DNA of 64,000 nt, taken from the NCBI GenBank assembly GCA_009760855.2, contig WPIO01000023.1:1905001-1969000 (forward strand), written 5' to 3'. The stretch comes from Cristatella mucedo (taxonomy: Eukaryota; Bryozoa; Phylactolaemata; Cristatellidae). Shown here in pieces: positions 1 to 14,806 of the stretch (position 1 is the stretch's first letter; every line of letters begins with the position of its first letter). Made by a program: the position numbers and the translations under genes. The notes beneath the pieces were generated by a model. The model was not told the origin of the DNA. It saw only the letters and a list, made by a program, of their open reading frames with translations, and did no database searches.

Positions 1-2302
1 TAACAGACGGTCTTCTGACTCCGGCGTTTTGCTGTGGAGGATTTAGTTGCTTGGAGCGTGCAGCAGCATAATGGCAACTGAACTGGAAGATTCCAGCGCT
101 CCTTCCCAGCTATTTCCTCCCGGGCTGCCCTGCTGTCCTGCCCCAATTGATGGGGGGCCGACGCCTCCAAGGTCATCGCCTCGTCGTTGCTGGACGGAAG
201 TGTGCCCTTAATGAGCACCCACAAGTCGTTTGCCATGAGGCTTCACTGCAAGCCGGCCGAAAGAAGGATTAAGCTGAATGCATGATGCATGTGCCAGTTG
301 TCTGCCCGGAATCTGGCCGCCCGACAGGAAGGCTGAGAGGGACCAGCATGACATGTGACTCCAGCCCGTGGGGCTCCCCCCCCCCCCCAAGAGACCAGAG
401 CATATTGTGATGGCCGTGGCAAGCTGAAAATGTTGAACGACAGCAGAAATGTCCGTTCGTGGAAAAGCCTGTTAACCTGTTACTCCTAGCTCCCAGCGTC
501 TGTGACTAGCGGAGCATCGGCTCGGCATCAGTGAGCTCACTGATTGGTGAGGCAAAAGGCGCAAGAGGCTGAAGCTCTGTTGAAGCTGAGGACCGGTAAC
601 AGCTCGACCGGTCAGTACTCGGTGTGATACTCGGCCGGTGTGCCGCAGCAGCAGCAGTGGGAGACAGCAGTCAGAGCAGGGAGACGGCAGGATGACATGC
701 TCTGAAAGGTTTGCAGATACATCAGGCTTAACAGCTGCAATTAGTCGCTATCCATACCAAATGCCAACTCGTGAGCAGATCATTAGCTGGTGTGGCTGCA
801 GCCTCATACTGCAGCTTCCGGCTTGTTCTGCAGAAAAGCTTCCTGAAAGAGAAGCGATCCTGCTGCTGCTGAGCAGCGCTCGGCCGCCTGGTGACGCTGG
901 TCTCCTCGGCTACAGCGGAGCTCTCCTGGACTGGAAAGCGTGCAATCGCCATAGGCCAGTTCCTATTGCTTGGCAACCCCTGCCAGAGGGATGGATGCGT
1001 GCAAGTCTCGCTCCCCAAATTGTCACTGATTATATCGGCGACTTCAACTTGTGTGGCTCTAGAACCGACAGTCGTTAGAGCGTCATCTGCTGATGCGGCT
1101 ACCGTCCAGCCCGCGGGTCCACGAGAGTCTCGGGAGTCGGTGCTAGCGGCTGAGGCGCTGAGGCCGAGCTGCACTAAGTCAAGCCGTCGGCAGACAGCTT
1201 CGTGAGCCTGTTATGCGTACATGAGTGCAGCGGCTGCCTTGCCGCTCTGTCCCGGACCTCAGACCGGCAGACCTCAGTGTGTCTGTGCCTAGGCAGACGA
1301 CTTCTGCTGCGTCCGACTGAATTTGCTGCTGCTGCTGTGCGATCTGCAAATGCGGCCCTTGCGGCAGGCACCAGCATGCTCTTCTGTGGGCGCACTAGAG
1401 GCTGCGCACCACTTCCGGCCATCCATCCCGGATGAGGAGTAAAATGGGGAAGCGCAGTGAGTCCCCCATACCCAGCTAGCTTTGTCGTTGCTTTCTCCCG
1501 GAGCTCCTCTGCACGAGCTGCAAAAGCTCTCTGCGCGCACACGAGCCTCGTGTCCTCACGCTCACTTCCTACTACTTACTCACGTCCTCGTGCTTACTGC
1601 AGCCACGGCTGGCATATCGTGGCCTGTGATCTATTGAAGGCAGGCACCGGTGGCCTCTCTGCCAGGCAACCCATAATTCATTTATGTAGTGCCTATGAAA
1701 CCTAATCTCCAGCCGGGCGTTTCACGTGTGCCAAAGGGTCAAGCTAGAGGCTCAGCATCCATGACACACGAGGGAAATTCATCAGCGTTTGGTGGCCAGT
1801 TCGTCTCTCTCAAACAGCGAGCAGTGTCAGTGGCAGCGCCCTAGCGGCCTGCATGCAAAACGGTGGGCAACCCACCTCGAACCGTAAGCCAAAGGGAATC
1901 GCTCGGAGTCGATTGCCCCTTAGCTTGCAGCTGGATGCTGTGCCCTATGCACGGGTCATTAAGGTCGGCTGGCCGGCAGAGGAAGTAATCAGAGAGTGAC
2001 TGAGCCATAAAGCTACGGCTCAGCAGTTGCTCGAAGAGGTCATTGTTTGCACGGCCTGACAATGCCATCCGAGCAGTCTCACATAGGCTTATTTACCAAC
2101 GAGCCAGCCTCCGTGGATGACTCACTCAACCATCGTTTGCAGCCTCGTCGGCTGAGTCTCTCACTTGTTGGCTCAGAGCCCTGCTGACCCCTGGGGGGGG
2201 GGGTGATTGTGGTAGTGGTGGTGGTAGTGTGGTGGTGCAGTGGGAAGGAGGACTGGTGGATCATTCATGATGGGGTCGAGGGGTGCAGCCGGCAAGCCCC
2301 GA

Positions 2303-2451
2303 AGCAGCAGCAGCAGCAGAAGCAGCAGCAGAAGCAGCAGCAGCAGCAGAAGCAGCAGCAGAAGCAGCAGCAGAAGCAGCAGCAGCAGAAGCAGAAGCAG
2401 CAGCAGAAGCAGCAGAAGCAGCAGAAGCAGCAGCAGAAGCAGCAGCAGCAG
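2303..2451. repeat. CAG/AAG trinucleotide array
   Basis: About 150 bases of mixed CAG and AAG units (CAGCAGAAG patterns). All three frames of each strand are open and give Gln/Lys, Ser/Arg or Ala/Glu runs, so coding cannot be inferred. Confidence 0.95.
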
Positions 2452-2850
2452 GGGAGGGCAGGGTGTGCCGGGTGTGCAGCCTTGAGAGCCGGTGAAGCTT
2501 GGCAGCAGCTACCTCAAGCCCCGAGGCTGATGATGATGTGGGGCGTGGCAGCAGCAGGTGGTTGCAAGAGGAAGGGGTCAGAGGGCTCGATTCCTGCAAG
2601 GGCCCAAGCCTGCAAGGTTACGAGCATCTGGTCTGTCGTGCATCGAGAAAAAACCCAGCTAGTCAGCCATAGCTCCAATTCATCGACCCTTCTTCGTGCC
2701 GAGCCGAGCCGCTTGCTCGATGCACTGTGCTACCTATGCCCTGCTGAGCCCAAACCGCCGAGGTCCCACGGGCAGGTGCCCCACAGGCATGTGAGAGTGC
2801 ATCGTTGCTAATTACAAGAAAGTTCGTCTTTTCTGCTTTGCATTTTAGAT

Positions 2851-3011
2851 GTTTGGCTGTAGCTGTCCGAGTGGGTCAGGAGATTGTGTGGAGGGCACAC
2901 GATGTCATGGACAATGCAACGGAAGTGTGGCAAGCTGCTGCCCGACAGGTTGGATGTACACTTGGTGCTTAAGCAATCTGGATTCTTGCTTTCCAACGAG
3001 CTGCAGCAAAG
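2851..3011 (+). CDS. Possible cysteine-rich exon, unrecognised
   Basis: An open stretch follows an acceptor-like TTTTGCATTTTAG and encodes a segment with 11 cysteines in about 53 residues, opening MFGCSCPSGSGDCVEG and containing a CCPTGW motif. It ends at a donor-like AAAGGTGAAA. The spacing resembles small secreted cysteine-rich modules, but I cannot assign a family. A second frame in the same stretch is also open for about 37 residues, which weakens the case. It is not alpha-tubulin sequence. Confidence 0.2.
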
Positions 3012-3980
3012 GTGAAATGAAGATCCGAAGTTAAATCCTGGTCTAATGGAGGGAGAGAACGTTTCGTTAGCAGGATTGATTAAAGGTCATGGGGGCCATG
3101 CATGCTGCAGTAGCCGGGTATTCGACAAAGCAGTCGATAGCGATTGGAAGCTTGAGAGGCCGGACTAAGCACCGGCTACTCCGTTGGTGTTTGCTGCCGA
3201 TGCATTGGCTCCGTGCAAGCTGACACTGCGGTAGTGTTGGCTAACCTCGTCAAGCTTGGCAATATCAGCAGCAAGCAGATGCTGTCCTAACACTGGCTTA
3301 TTCCTCCCGTAAGGATGGCTAGGAGACGAAAACAGTAGAAAACACATCCCCCACCTTCTTTACTGACGGACTCGCTGGCAACAGAGAAGCCAACCTAGCA
3401 ACTTGATCATCTGAAGCATTCCAGACTTCTTTGTAACAAGAGTCTTCTCTTTCAGTAGTACGTGTAATGGAAGTTTCTGGTGGCAGCAGCTGCCCTTTGA
3501 CAGTACTGCCTAGCTGAATATTTGATCTGCCACGGTAGACGTGTGTGCTCCTATTTCTAGAACTGCAGCTATTAAATCAAAGCGCTCCTTTGATCAGCCT
3601 GGTCAAAGTGCCATAGATATTGTGCTTCGAGGTCCAGCTTGCTGCAATAGCAAACAGGTGTATGCAACATTAGTCAGGACACATTTTCCAAATGAACTGT
3701 TCGAAGTAATGTAGTACAGCAGAGTAGCAGTGCACATTCCGTAGGGCCTCAAAAGTCGCCACCTACCGGGCTTTCATCTTTCGATCTCGACCACCAACTG
3801 AATACGAACGCTGGCGACTGCTGCTGACGATGTGCTGCTGGCTGCTGCACGTGCTATGACCTCCCGCGGGCGGCGGCGTCACCGACTGGCATTCCACTGG
3901 CTCCCGGCTCTGCTTCAAGCCTGAGTCTCACGCCTGCAGCAATGCTCACTGGTGACCACTAACTTTGCAGAATCACCTGC

Positions 3981-3996
3981 GGGGGGGGGGGGGGGG
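3981..3996. repeat. G16 homopolymer
   Basis: An uninterrupted run of 16 G. Similar runs of about 8-12 occur at about 382 (C), 2192, 5121 (C), 17455, 20942, 29012, 37426, 37745 and 48298. They may be assembly-sensitive or form G-quadruplexes. Confidence 0.9.
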
Positions 3997-5486
3997 CTGC
4001 TGGGTGTGGCTCTTACCTCTGTAGAAGCTCTCGCCGAAGCAGCAGCCTAGGCTAAATGTGCTGCTTTGCATGCTTGGCGAGCAGGACATAGAGGTTGTGA
4101 CTAAAACAAAACCTGCAATGAACGTCTGCTGCCAGACCGTAGCAGCTCCATGTTCACAAAAGCCTGCCACCTTCATATGCACGAGGACCAAAGTCGTTGC
4201 TGCTTCAGTGAAACGCAGGCAAAAATGTTGCCCTCTTTCTTTTTTGCCCTCAGCCAAGGCAGGCTGAGTCACCAATGCGATAATCATCTCCGATTGCAGT
4301 AGGCTGCCACTATGTTCTTGGTGAATAATTTTGAAAAGATGCACACGTCTTGTGCAGCTTTAACTGCTTGCTTGCTCTGCTGCTGTCTCTTGCTGCCAAC
4401 GAGTAATTACTTTGGCTGCTGAGGGAGAGCCCGAGTGAGCACTGCATGAGCTATTGGCTGCCTAATGATGCTAGCACTGCTAAATGCTTGTGAACCCCTC
4501 CGGCCATTCTATCCTAGCTGGACGATGGATGCCTCCGAGTTTCCTTTTCAATGCAGCTTTAGAGCCAGTGGCCTTGCTCTTTCGTGCCACTCTCCAGTCT
4601 CTCCTTTACACTTCTGCCTACCGAGAGCAGCATTGTGCATGCAGACTTGACGAATTGCTCATCCATGTCTGTGCAGGTGTATCTGGTGATGCCAGAAGTA
4701 TTGAGCTAGCATCCCTGCATTGAGGGCAAAAATAAGAAAAGTTTCACATGATTAGCGAGGGGACAGAAAGATAGGAAAACCGAAATAGAGACACAGGCGG
4801 AAGGTGGGGACAGGCATGAGAACAGACGGACAAGCAGAGATGGGAACGGGGACAGACAGGCAGACAAAGATATATGATGGGAACAGACAGACAGGTGGAG
4901 CTCGGGATGGAAACAGACAGACAGGCGGAGACGGGGAGGGTGAGAAAGTGGTATCTTAAAGCGTGAACAGGCAGCGTACACTGCGGAGAATGCAGTGGTG
5001 AAGCTCGGGCAAAGTTAGTGGTCACGCCTCGGTGGCCGCCGTCATTCTCTCAGTCGAAACCCTCTGGTCGTTCATTGAATTGTTTTCATACTTTTGCTAC
5101 AAGCACTAACAGTTTCTAGCCACCCACCCCCCCCCCCACAGTCATCCACGTACAGCCTACCAGTGGCACCTTTGGACACTAATTGGTTCCCTCACCCGGT
5201 ATCCAGCCATCAGCTAGCTCAGGAGCTTTAATGCGTCTACCCTGCGGTTCTGAGAGTCTGGTTGATTTATTTATTGACTAGGGCATTACGAACTGTAGCT
5301 ATAGGCTGGCTGCCAGATTACTAGAATGCCGGCTTTTCAGTGTGGTGCCTTGCTATCTGAAGAGGCCAAAACTTGTTAGTCACTTCTTGGGCATGCTCAG
5401 GGACTGATGTACGACTGAGTTGTTGAGTACCCGTCTGATGCCGGAAGCTGACTTTACCGATGGCGCCCTGTATCAGCCGCTAGTGA

Positions 5487-5640
5487 CAATAATATAATTT
5501 ATTCGTATAGAGCGCTAAGAGAACTTGATCTCTATTCAGGTGCTTCGTATATGCCACGGGGCTCGAGCCCACGACCATCACCAGACCTTGGTAGGGGCCA
5601 GCACCTTAACCACTGGGCCAAACCAGAGTTGTGCCATTGA
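5487..5640 (-). mobile_element. tRNA-derived SINE
   Basis: On the minus strand the copy starts with a Pol III A-box region (TTTGGCCCAGTGGTTAAGGT) and has a B-box-like GTGGGCTCGAGCCCCGTGG. It ends GAATAGAGATCAAGTTCTCT, TAGCGCT and an AT-rich tail. It is the best-preserved head in the window. Confidence 0.82.
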
Positions 5641-6972
5641 AATCCCATTTTTTTAATTCGTATCTAGAATAGCTATAGCTCGCTTCACAGGCAGGTAGTG
5701 CCCTGATCCAGCAGCCTGAAGCCACTGAAATAAATTACCTTCCTTCAAATTCCTAGGCCAAACCTAACCTTCGTGGTGGAGGCACCGGCCACAAAGACAC
5801 ACGACCCCTCACTTGTGCCGCCCTCCGTTGATTACTCATGTTTTTGCTCTGCAGTGCTCCCAACGAAACCGGACCAGTCACCGTGCTGTCATGCCATGAC
5901 CTGCTTTACCCGAGGAAGCAAGCAACTCCTATCAATGACCAACAGAGAACTTGGCTGACCGAGCTGCACTCCCGTGGGCTGGGCGCTTCTTGGCGGTGCA
6001 GTGGTAGAGGCGATCCCACAGCCGCCAAGCATGGCACTAGAAGCAAAATGCTAAGCAGCAGCCCATCTCCTTCTTGCTGCTGCATTACATTAAAGTGCAA
6101 CCAGTGAGCCTCTATTCAGTATCTGACCTGTGTCACTCGGCGGCCATTCATTGAGTCCAACGCTCGAAGCAAGCGCTCGAAGCCCAAATCCGACCGGGCA
6201 GGAACCACTAACAATGCGAGCAGTCTCCAAGTACGGAGGATGGATGCACTGTGGAAAATCTCTGATCTGTAGGAAAAACAATCGGGTGCCTCTGCTTGGT
6301 GTGGCAGGGCGTTTATTTATTATTACTTGCACCGGTGCTGCAGCTTGACACGGCAAGTAAATTAGGTTACCAAATGCTGAAAATTTCCGTGTGCTGCTTC
6401 GCTGTGCATACAAAATGCTCTCGTGCGAAGGTCCCCCACCCGGCATTCAACTGTACTCAACTGCAGGCACTAAGGCTGGCATGCTTTGCCTGCGTTCGCC
6501 TGTGCATGTAACTGTGCATGTGTCACGTACGCTAGCCGAAAGCATGAGCATTACGGACCTCAAACCGTGGGACCCTTACCCTCCCCCGGAAGCGAGTGGT
6601 TGCACGCTGTGCAATGCCAGCTTGAGCATGCCACAGGGGGCGTGGAACTGCATTTTGCCGAAACGACCGAGGTGCGACCAGACGTGCCCGGGCCTGCCGT
6701 GCCCAGAGAGCAGCACTTCAGCAGCTGCTGCTGCTGCCTCGGCTTCCTTCGGTTGGCCGCAAGAGAAGGTGCAACGTTCTGCCAATGTCCTTGGTGTAAT
6801 CCTGGTACACCCGAGCTGCCTTTACCGAGGACACCGATTGCTTGTGATCTCTAAGCGGCCTGAACTGCCAACATGCACAACTAGATACTCCACTCCAGTT
6901 GGCTGCCCCTTGCTCTTCACGCCCCACGGGCTGAATGATGTTATGGCTGGCCTCCGATGGTCTACGAAGACA

Positions 6973-7232
<260 letters not shown>

Positions 7233-7370
7233 GTGCTGTCACGTGCAACTGCCCCGGTCGCCCAGCAGTTTTGAGGCAGTCGGTTGACAGAGCTGCTATA
7301 CAGCCGGTGCATCCAGATGTTTACTCAGGGGACCGGTACCTCGAAAGCCTTTCTGTGTTCGTCTGCCAAT

Positions 7371-7650
7371 TATATATATATATATATATATATATTACAA
7401 TATATATTATATATATAATTACACACATATATATGTATGTAATCATTATATACTATATATATTATATATAGTATATATATATATATATATATGGTATACA
7501 TTATTATATAATATATAGTATATATTATTATAATGATACTATTACTAGTGTACTATTATAATATATAATACTATTATATATATATATATATATATTAATT
7601 ATTATTATTATATATTATATAATATTATATATTATATATCCAATTATATA
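7371..7650. repeat. TA-rich array
   Basis: (TA)n with ATT and ACAC interruptions, about 280 bases, 140 bases after the GA array. Confidence 0.95.
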
Positions 7651-7885
7651 CTCTACATCTTCTTTATGTGACTCGGACTATCAGCTTGCCTATGTGTCTG
7701 ACATGTAATTTAGTACTCTATCTACCCTCTGCTGCCAAGCCATCCACCTTCTATTGTTCAGAATTATGGGCCACTTGTATGCGAGCGAGTGGGCATGCAT
7801 GCATGCGTCTGCGCATGCCCATTCTATCTCTTTAGTGTTCTCTCTCCATCTCTCCTTCTCTTTCTTTCTCTCTTTCTGTCTGTGT

Positions 7886-8186
<301 letters not shown>

Positions 8187-8745
8187 CCTTGGTCTACTCC
8201 ACATGCTCTGGCCTTCTTTTTTTGTTGACATTCTACTTTGAGTCTACCAAGGATAAGCATTGATTTTTGAGAACTTTTCTGGTGATGTATAATCCCAAAG
8301 TCATCGTTCCCCAAACCCTTTCCGGTGAACTCGAAACAATCTGTCGTGACGTCGACGGCCACAATTGCAGGGGTTGGCAGCTTCGGTCGGGTGTATGACG
8401 CAAGTCATTTGCATCAAGCTGAATCATTTCAGGCCGTCCGTTAGACGTCATGCTGACATGGCTCGCCTGCAGAAAGCTTTCGACTTTCTTCACAGACCAG
8501 CAAGACTTGCTGACCTCATCCGCAGCTACCGTAATTTGTGAGCCGTTTTTCCTTCCATTAGCACGGATGTTTTCATGTGTGTTTGACAGATTCATGTGTT
8601 TCCTCAAAGTGCTCCCATTAGGTCGCCATGAGATTGCCAACTTTGAGGCTTTGGATGGTCTGCAGGATACCGTGTCTAACACTTAGTTAAGTTCCTAGAT
8701 GTCCTGCTTCCCTCGCTGAGCCGGATGAATGCTGCTCGAGCATGA

Positions 8746-9093
<348 letters not shown>

Positions 9094-10099
9094 TAGTGCG
9101 GCCGCCGGCGTGATGCGGCAGCCAGCTGCCGCCGCCGCCGGGAGAGCTCCTCCCTCGAGTCGCCTCAGTCTGCTCAGCTCTGCTCTCCTGATCTCTGCCT
9201 GTAAACTGAGAGCTGGGAAAGTGCAATGCACTCGATGCTCGCGTTCGAACTTGCTTTGGCCACAAAGATTGGCTCCGAAGATTCCGCCAAGGACCCCCAA
9301 GATTTGCCAGTTTCTTACTCACTGTGCTGCAAACACTGTATGGCAAACTGGCTGAAAAGGGATTGCACCTGAAATAATGAGGGAGTCGGGAGCTCGAGTA
9401 GTGAGAGCCACATTCGATCGACGGGCGGCCGGAAAGCAGCGCTCGCTTCGTTTTTAGGCATCGGTCAAGTCAGACTCGGGTATTTCGAGCCGACGCCTGC
9501 GGGTTTCCGGAGGTGCCTGATATGGGCGGGTGCTTCTTCTCTCCGTGAAAAATAGTACTTCGAAAGCGCGACAACGGGCTCTAGGCCACTTCGCGGATTC
9601 AACTCCTCAGAGCAGCAAAGCACTTCGCCTGCGGGGCGAGTCTCAATTCCGTTTACTTGTAATATTGTCCTCAGAAATGTTTTGCTCGCGAGTCTCAAAA
9701 AAAGACACCGAGAAGCCCGGGCCCGGGAATATCAGACAGCCAGCGCCGACTTGACGACTGCTTGACGATTGAAAGCCTCGTCTAAAAGGCCTGTTCGTCA
9801 GCGGCATGTGGTGGTCATGCTCCTCCATCTCTGTGTGAAGCAGGGTGAACGACTGTTTATTGCACGGGCCGTCCGACGATCTAACTAGCCCTTCGATTCG
9901 GTCTAGAGTGAAATACCGTCAGTCAGTCAGTATTTGGAGGGCTATCGAAAAAGCCATTAAACCATGACAGTTGGTAACGAATTCGGCTGCAAGTTTGGTT
10001 AGTAAATCGAATAAATTCAACCGTTGGCTAAGCCGCCTGCCTCATTTACCAAGTAGCTGCGTTGGATTACGGTCGATCCACGGATGCAGAGCCGAATTC

Positions 10100-10463
10100 C
10101 TACCCACAGACCAGCAAGGCTCGCCAACGTATCGCATCCTTCATACCTCTCTGACCTGTTGCACCAGTTACAGGCTTCTCGTGCACTCAGGACCTCTAGT
10201 AAAGTACTACTAGTATTCAGTAAGTTTAGTATTCAGTTTAGTATTCAGTACTCAGTAAATCACCCATTCAGTTATGTAACTTAAAGACCGCTGGCGACGA
10301 CAGAAGCTTTTGCCCTTCGGTGTGCAGACTTTGGAACTCACTTCTCCACAGTTCAGTTTGTATGCAACATCCGATTCGGGCACGAACATCGTGTCCATCC
10401 GTCCTGCTCTGCCTCTTCCGTGCTGCTCACTTCTTCGACTGCCCTTCCGACTCAGTGTGCTAC

Positions 10464-10536
<73 letters not shown>

Positions 10537-10640
10537 AGTTTCGTGGGATGGAGTCCGTTGGCTACCGTATGCGAACCGAGAGGACGCTTAGAACGCTTTT
10601 CCTAGCTTTTCGGAGGAGTCACTAACGGCTTCTTTCCTAT
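10100..10640 (+). mobile_element. LINE family B, 3' fragment interrupted by a CT array
   Basis: The fragment matches the 3' end of the fuller copy at 59890-61245. It contains the leucine-rich 'LxxLLHQ...ALR' coding tail near 10150 and the GTTGGCTACCGTATGCGAACCG segment near 10558. A 65-base CT array (10467-10531) sits within the region that reads CTTTCTCTTTG in the fuller copy. The element is decayed and in sense orientation to alpha-tubulin. Confidence 0.7.
10467..10531. repeat. (CT)n array inside a LINE B fragment
   Basis: About 65 bases of pure CT within the 3' region of a LINE B copy. Confidence 0.97.
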
Positions 10641-10913
10641 TACTTACTCTTTTGGGCCCAGCACTAGACCGCCGAATGACTAGGTTCGACTCGAAACCCA
10701 AGTGGGGGGTCGATCGCCAGCCGAACGGATATCTACTGTGCAGCATCCTTTGTGACATCCGTTGGGGTGAGCGGCCGTCCACCCCCTCCCCCTGGTGCCT
10801 TTATACATCGTACGTGGGGGTACCCGTACGTCGCAGTGCCGTGTACTTTGTCCTTTTGCCGCCAGCTTGTTTCGACGGGCGTTTCTTCTACTGCTTTATA
10901 AAATACTTGACAT

Positions 10914-11093
10914 CGATGGTTCTCAACCTTCCTAATGCCTTGCGACCCTTAAATACAGCTCCTCATGTTATGGTGACCCCCAACCATAAAATTATTTTGT
11001 GCAAAATGTGGAAATTCGTGTTTTCCGACGGTCTTTGGCGACCCCTGTGAAAGGGTCGTTCGACCCTCTAGACCCACAGGTTGAGAACCACTG
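10914..11093 (-). mobile_element. hAT-type MITE, SPIN-like, copy 1
   Basis: This 180-base non-autonomous element has imperfect terminal inverted repeats: TGGTTCTCAACCT at one end, AGGTTGAGAACCACTG at the other. It reads in reverse orientation to copy 2 (41977-42164). The two share the whole length, including the internal join TTTCCACATTTTGCAC. The right flank ATCTAGAT has the central TA expected of Buster-type hAT 8-bp target duplications; the left flank is not a clear match. From memory, both ends agree with the SPIN family, which has not been checked by search. It lies in the first visible alpha-tubulin intron. Confidence 0.75.
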
Positions 11094-12934
11094 ATCTAGA
11101 TGCAAATGAAATTCGTGCCTTTGCAATGGATACCAATTTAAAGTAGGAAGTTTGGTTATTCACATTCTTTGTCGGATATCGCTGTCCGAGTAGCTCGCGA
11201 GCACTCTCTTTTCGTCTCCAGCTGTGATTATATTCTTATTGGAGCAATTAACAGCCCCAGTACGAAATATGTAGCGGTGGTGGTGGTGGTGGAGGAGGAG
11301 GAGAGCGGGTCGGCCATTTTAAAAGGCTTACATTTGGGGTCAGAAACATGGTTTCAACTGTTGAGAGCAGCACTCCACTCGCGGCCTATACATCCGGTTG
11401 TTGAATCAGCTGCGTCTGCCTTTTGTGAACGTATACATCACCACCTGTAGGAATCGCCCATGGTCCCTTAAGGTGTGCTTTCTCCGTTCCAATAGCGTTC
11501 AACGCAGCAAAGTGACCAGCAAGCACGTTTTTGTCTTCCCGCCGTCCCGGAGACTAAGGGCATCTCGCTGGCATGCTGCTGTGTGCTTCTCTTCGTGGTG
11601 ACGATATTGCAAAGCACAACGGCATACCTTTAGCCCCATACTAACTAACAACGAGTGCTTGCCGAAAGAATCCGTGCGCTTCGATGAGATGGATAAATCA
11701 CACCCAGTGGCCCCTGACTCTTTACCCATGCATAAGGGGCTCGAATCTGTCGTCAGTTCAATATCCTCAGCAAAAGAAACACTGTATCGCCTGCTGTGAG
11801 CTGGTGAACGGCAACGTGGCTCTTCTATCGCTACATGAATGCGGCTGTTGTATCGGCCGACCTTTGCTTCCTGTTAATCTTTGCCCCCTGTTAGGTTCTT
11901 TCGCGAGCTTCAAGAGTTCAGCCAGCGTTCCACGCTTCAGCTTTTTCCACGGTCTGTCTGGGCTGGCGGCAGCGCTTAGCAGAAATCGCCAGAAACCAGA
12001 AGACATCGCCTCGTTGCGTCACTGCGGTCCTTCGTTCTTTCTCCTCATTGAATCTGGCTAGCCAGCATTGTTGGCCTGGCAAGCCAACTTGACCGCGTCT
12101 GAAGGCGCTACTGAATTCTCATGGGCGACCTGGAGGCTGGCCGGGTCCTACAATTGACCGTTGGAAATTGGTCCTTTCCGTTGCGGGCAAATTGCTGACT
12201 TTTCAGGGCTTTGTGGCCGCTGTTTACCATCTGGCACCGACTCTGATGGGCTGCCATTGTATCGGCTCGAGGCCACGCTCGGCTGTCGGACTGCAGCTCT
12301 CGGCAGTTGCCACTATTTGCAGCCTGACCGAATCGCGACATTTCAGGCCCGCCCCCGCCGCCCCGGCCTCCGCCCCCACCAACAAGTACTCGCCCTGGCG
12401 GAATCGCCCTAGGCATTGAGCATCGGTAGCCACCGATCGGTAATCGGGCCAGGCTCTCTGCTCCGTCGTCTGCCGAGAGGCTTATGCCTCTGACGGACGT
12501 GGCGCTGGTCGTGCCTCAGATGCCTGGTGGCTGGCTCCATCGAGAGGTCTCGTGCACTGGGGCACGGCCTAGATTAAACCAGCGGTCGAAGAGGCCATAG
12601 GCTACCAATCATAAGGAGGATGCCTTTTTACCCAGGCGAAACTGTTGGCATTCCCTCTCCCCTCCCCGTGCAATCGCTCCTAGAGAGCTTGGAAGCAGTT
12701 GCGGCTCTCGCATGCGAGCGATCGGCAATGCAGCGCTGCACTTCCGGCAGCCTTGAGCTGCTGCTCAACCAGAGAGCTTCGCTCGAAGGAAGATTAGCTT
12801 AAAAAGAGAGATGTAGACAAAGTGTGTTTTCAAGAGAAGAGCGAAAGTGAGAAAGAGAGACAGGGGGAGTGAGATAGGGGAGAGATAGAGGAAAAGAGAG
12901 GGTGGGAGAGATAGAGGAAAAGAGGGTGGGAGAC

Positions 12935-13300
<366 letters not shown>

Positions 13301-13676
13301 CAGCACAGTTTTTTTTTCTTGTCACATGTAACACAAAACCACACTCGAGCAAGCATGCCAGCACTCTCATGCACATGCACACGCATGCATGCAGAATGGT
13401 GAGTCCGTGTGTGTGCTTGCATGCATCACTCGTCTGTTCTTCACTTGCAGCATTCTGCCTGCCTACAGTTTTTTGCTCCAGCAATAAGCTGGTTTGTATG
13501 TTCACCACTTTAACCCTTCGGGTCGTGCTTCAGATCGGCTTTTCCAGTGCATCCTGCTACAGCTCCAATTCACGAGGCTTTTCATTGGCGATTCTCGTGG
13601 GATCCTAGTATTGCTCTTCCACCAGCTGCTGTATGGTTAACGCTTGCAAGTCTTTCGGTTTATGTCTCGCATTTGA

Positions 13677-14069
<393 letters not shown>

Positions 14070-14490
14070 TAGTGTGTAGGAGACATCATTTGACTGCCTT
14101 GAACGTCAAAGGACGAGGCAAAGTTAGTGATTAACTATTCGGCATAAACCTCTTTTCTCCTCCAGATCTTGCTGGGTATCTAATCATGAAAAGTCAACCG
14201 GGTTTTTGGAATCAGCTTTCTGCTTGTTCTCAAACTTTCGGTCAATTTTACTTGCTAGAAAATAGGACAAAGTAATACGAGAATTGCCTTCGTAGATCGT
14301 GACACGTGACTTGTCGGACACGGCGGTTTTGTTAACTATTGCTGGCCACGGTTCTGTGATAGGGATGGCGAGGCTCTGGGTAGCACGAAGCCTAATCTCT
14401 GCTAGCGTGTAAAGCTGTGAAGTTTGGCAGGAAAAATAGCTCACTTGCTTAATAGAGCATAGTCGTTCTGTCTGGCTGCTTGCTTCCACT

Positions 14491-14806
<316 letters not shown>

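Noticed and set aside
2203-2811. Poly-Gln/Lys, poly-Ala and poly-Ser/Arg proteins over the CAG/AAG array
   Set aside because: All frames on both strands are open over the trinucleotide repeat. No flanking domain or splice structure supports any one of them.
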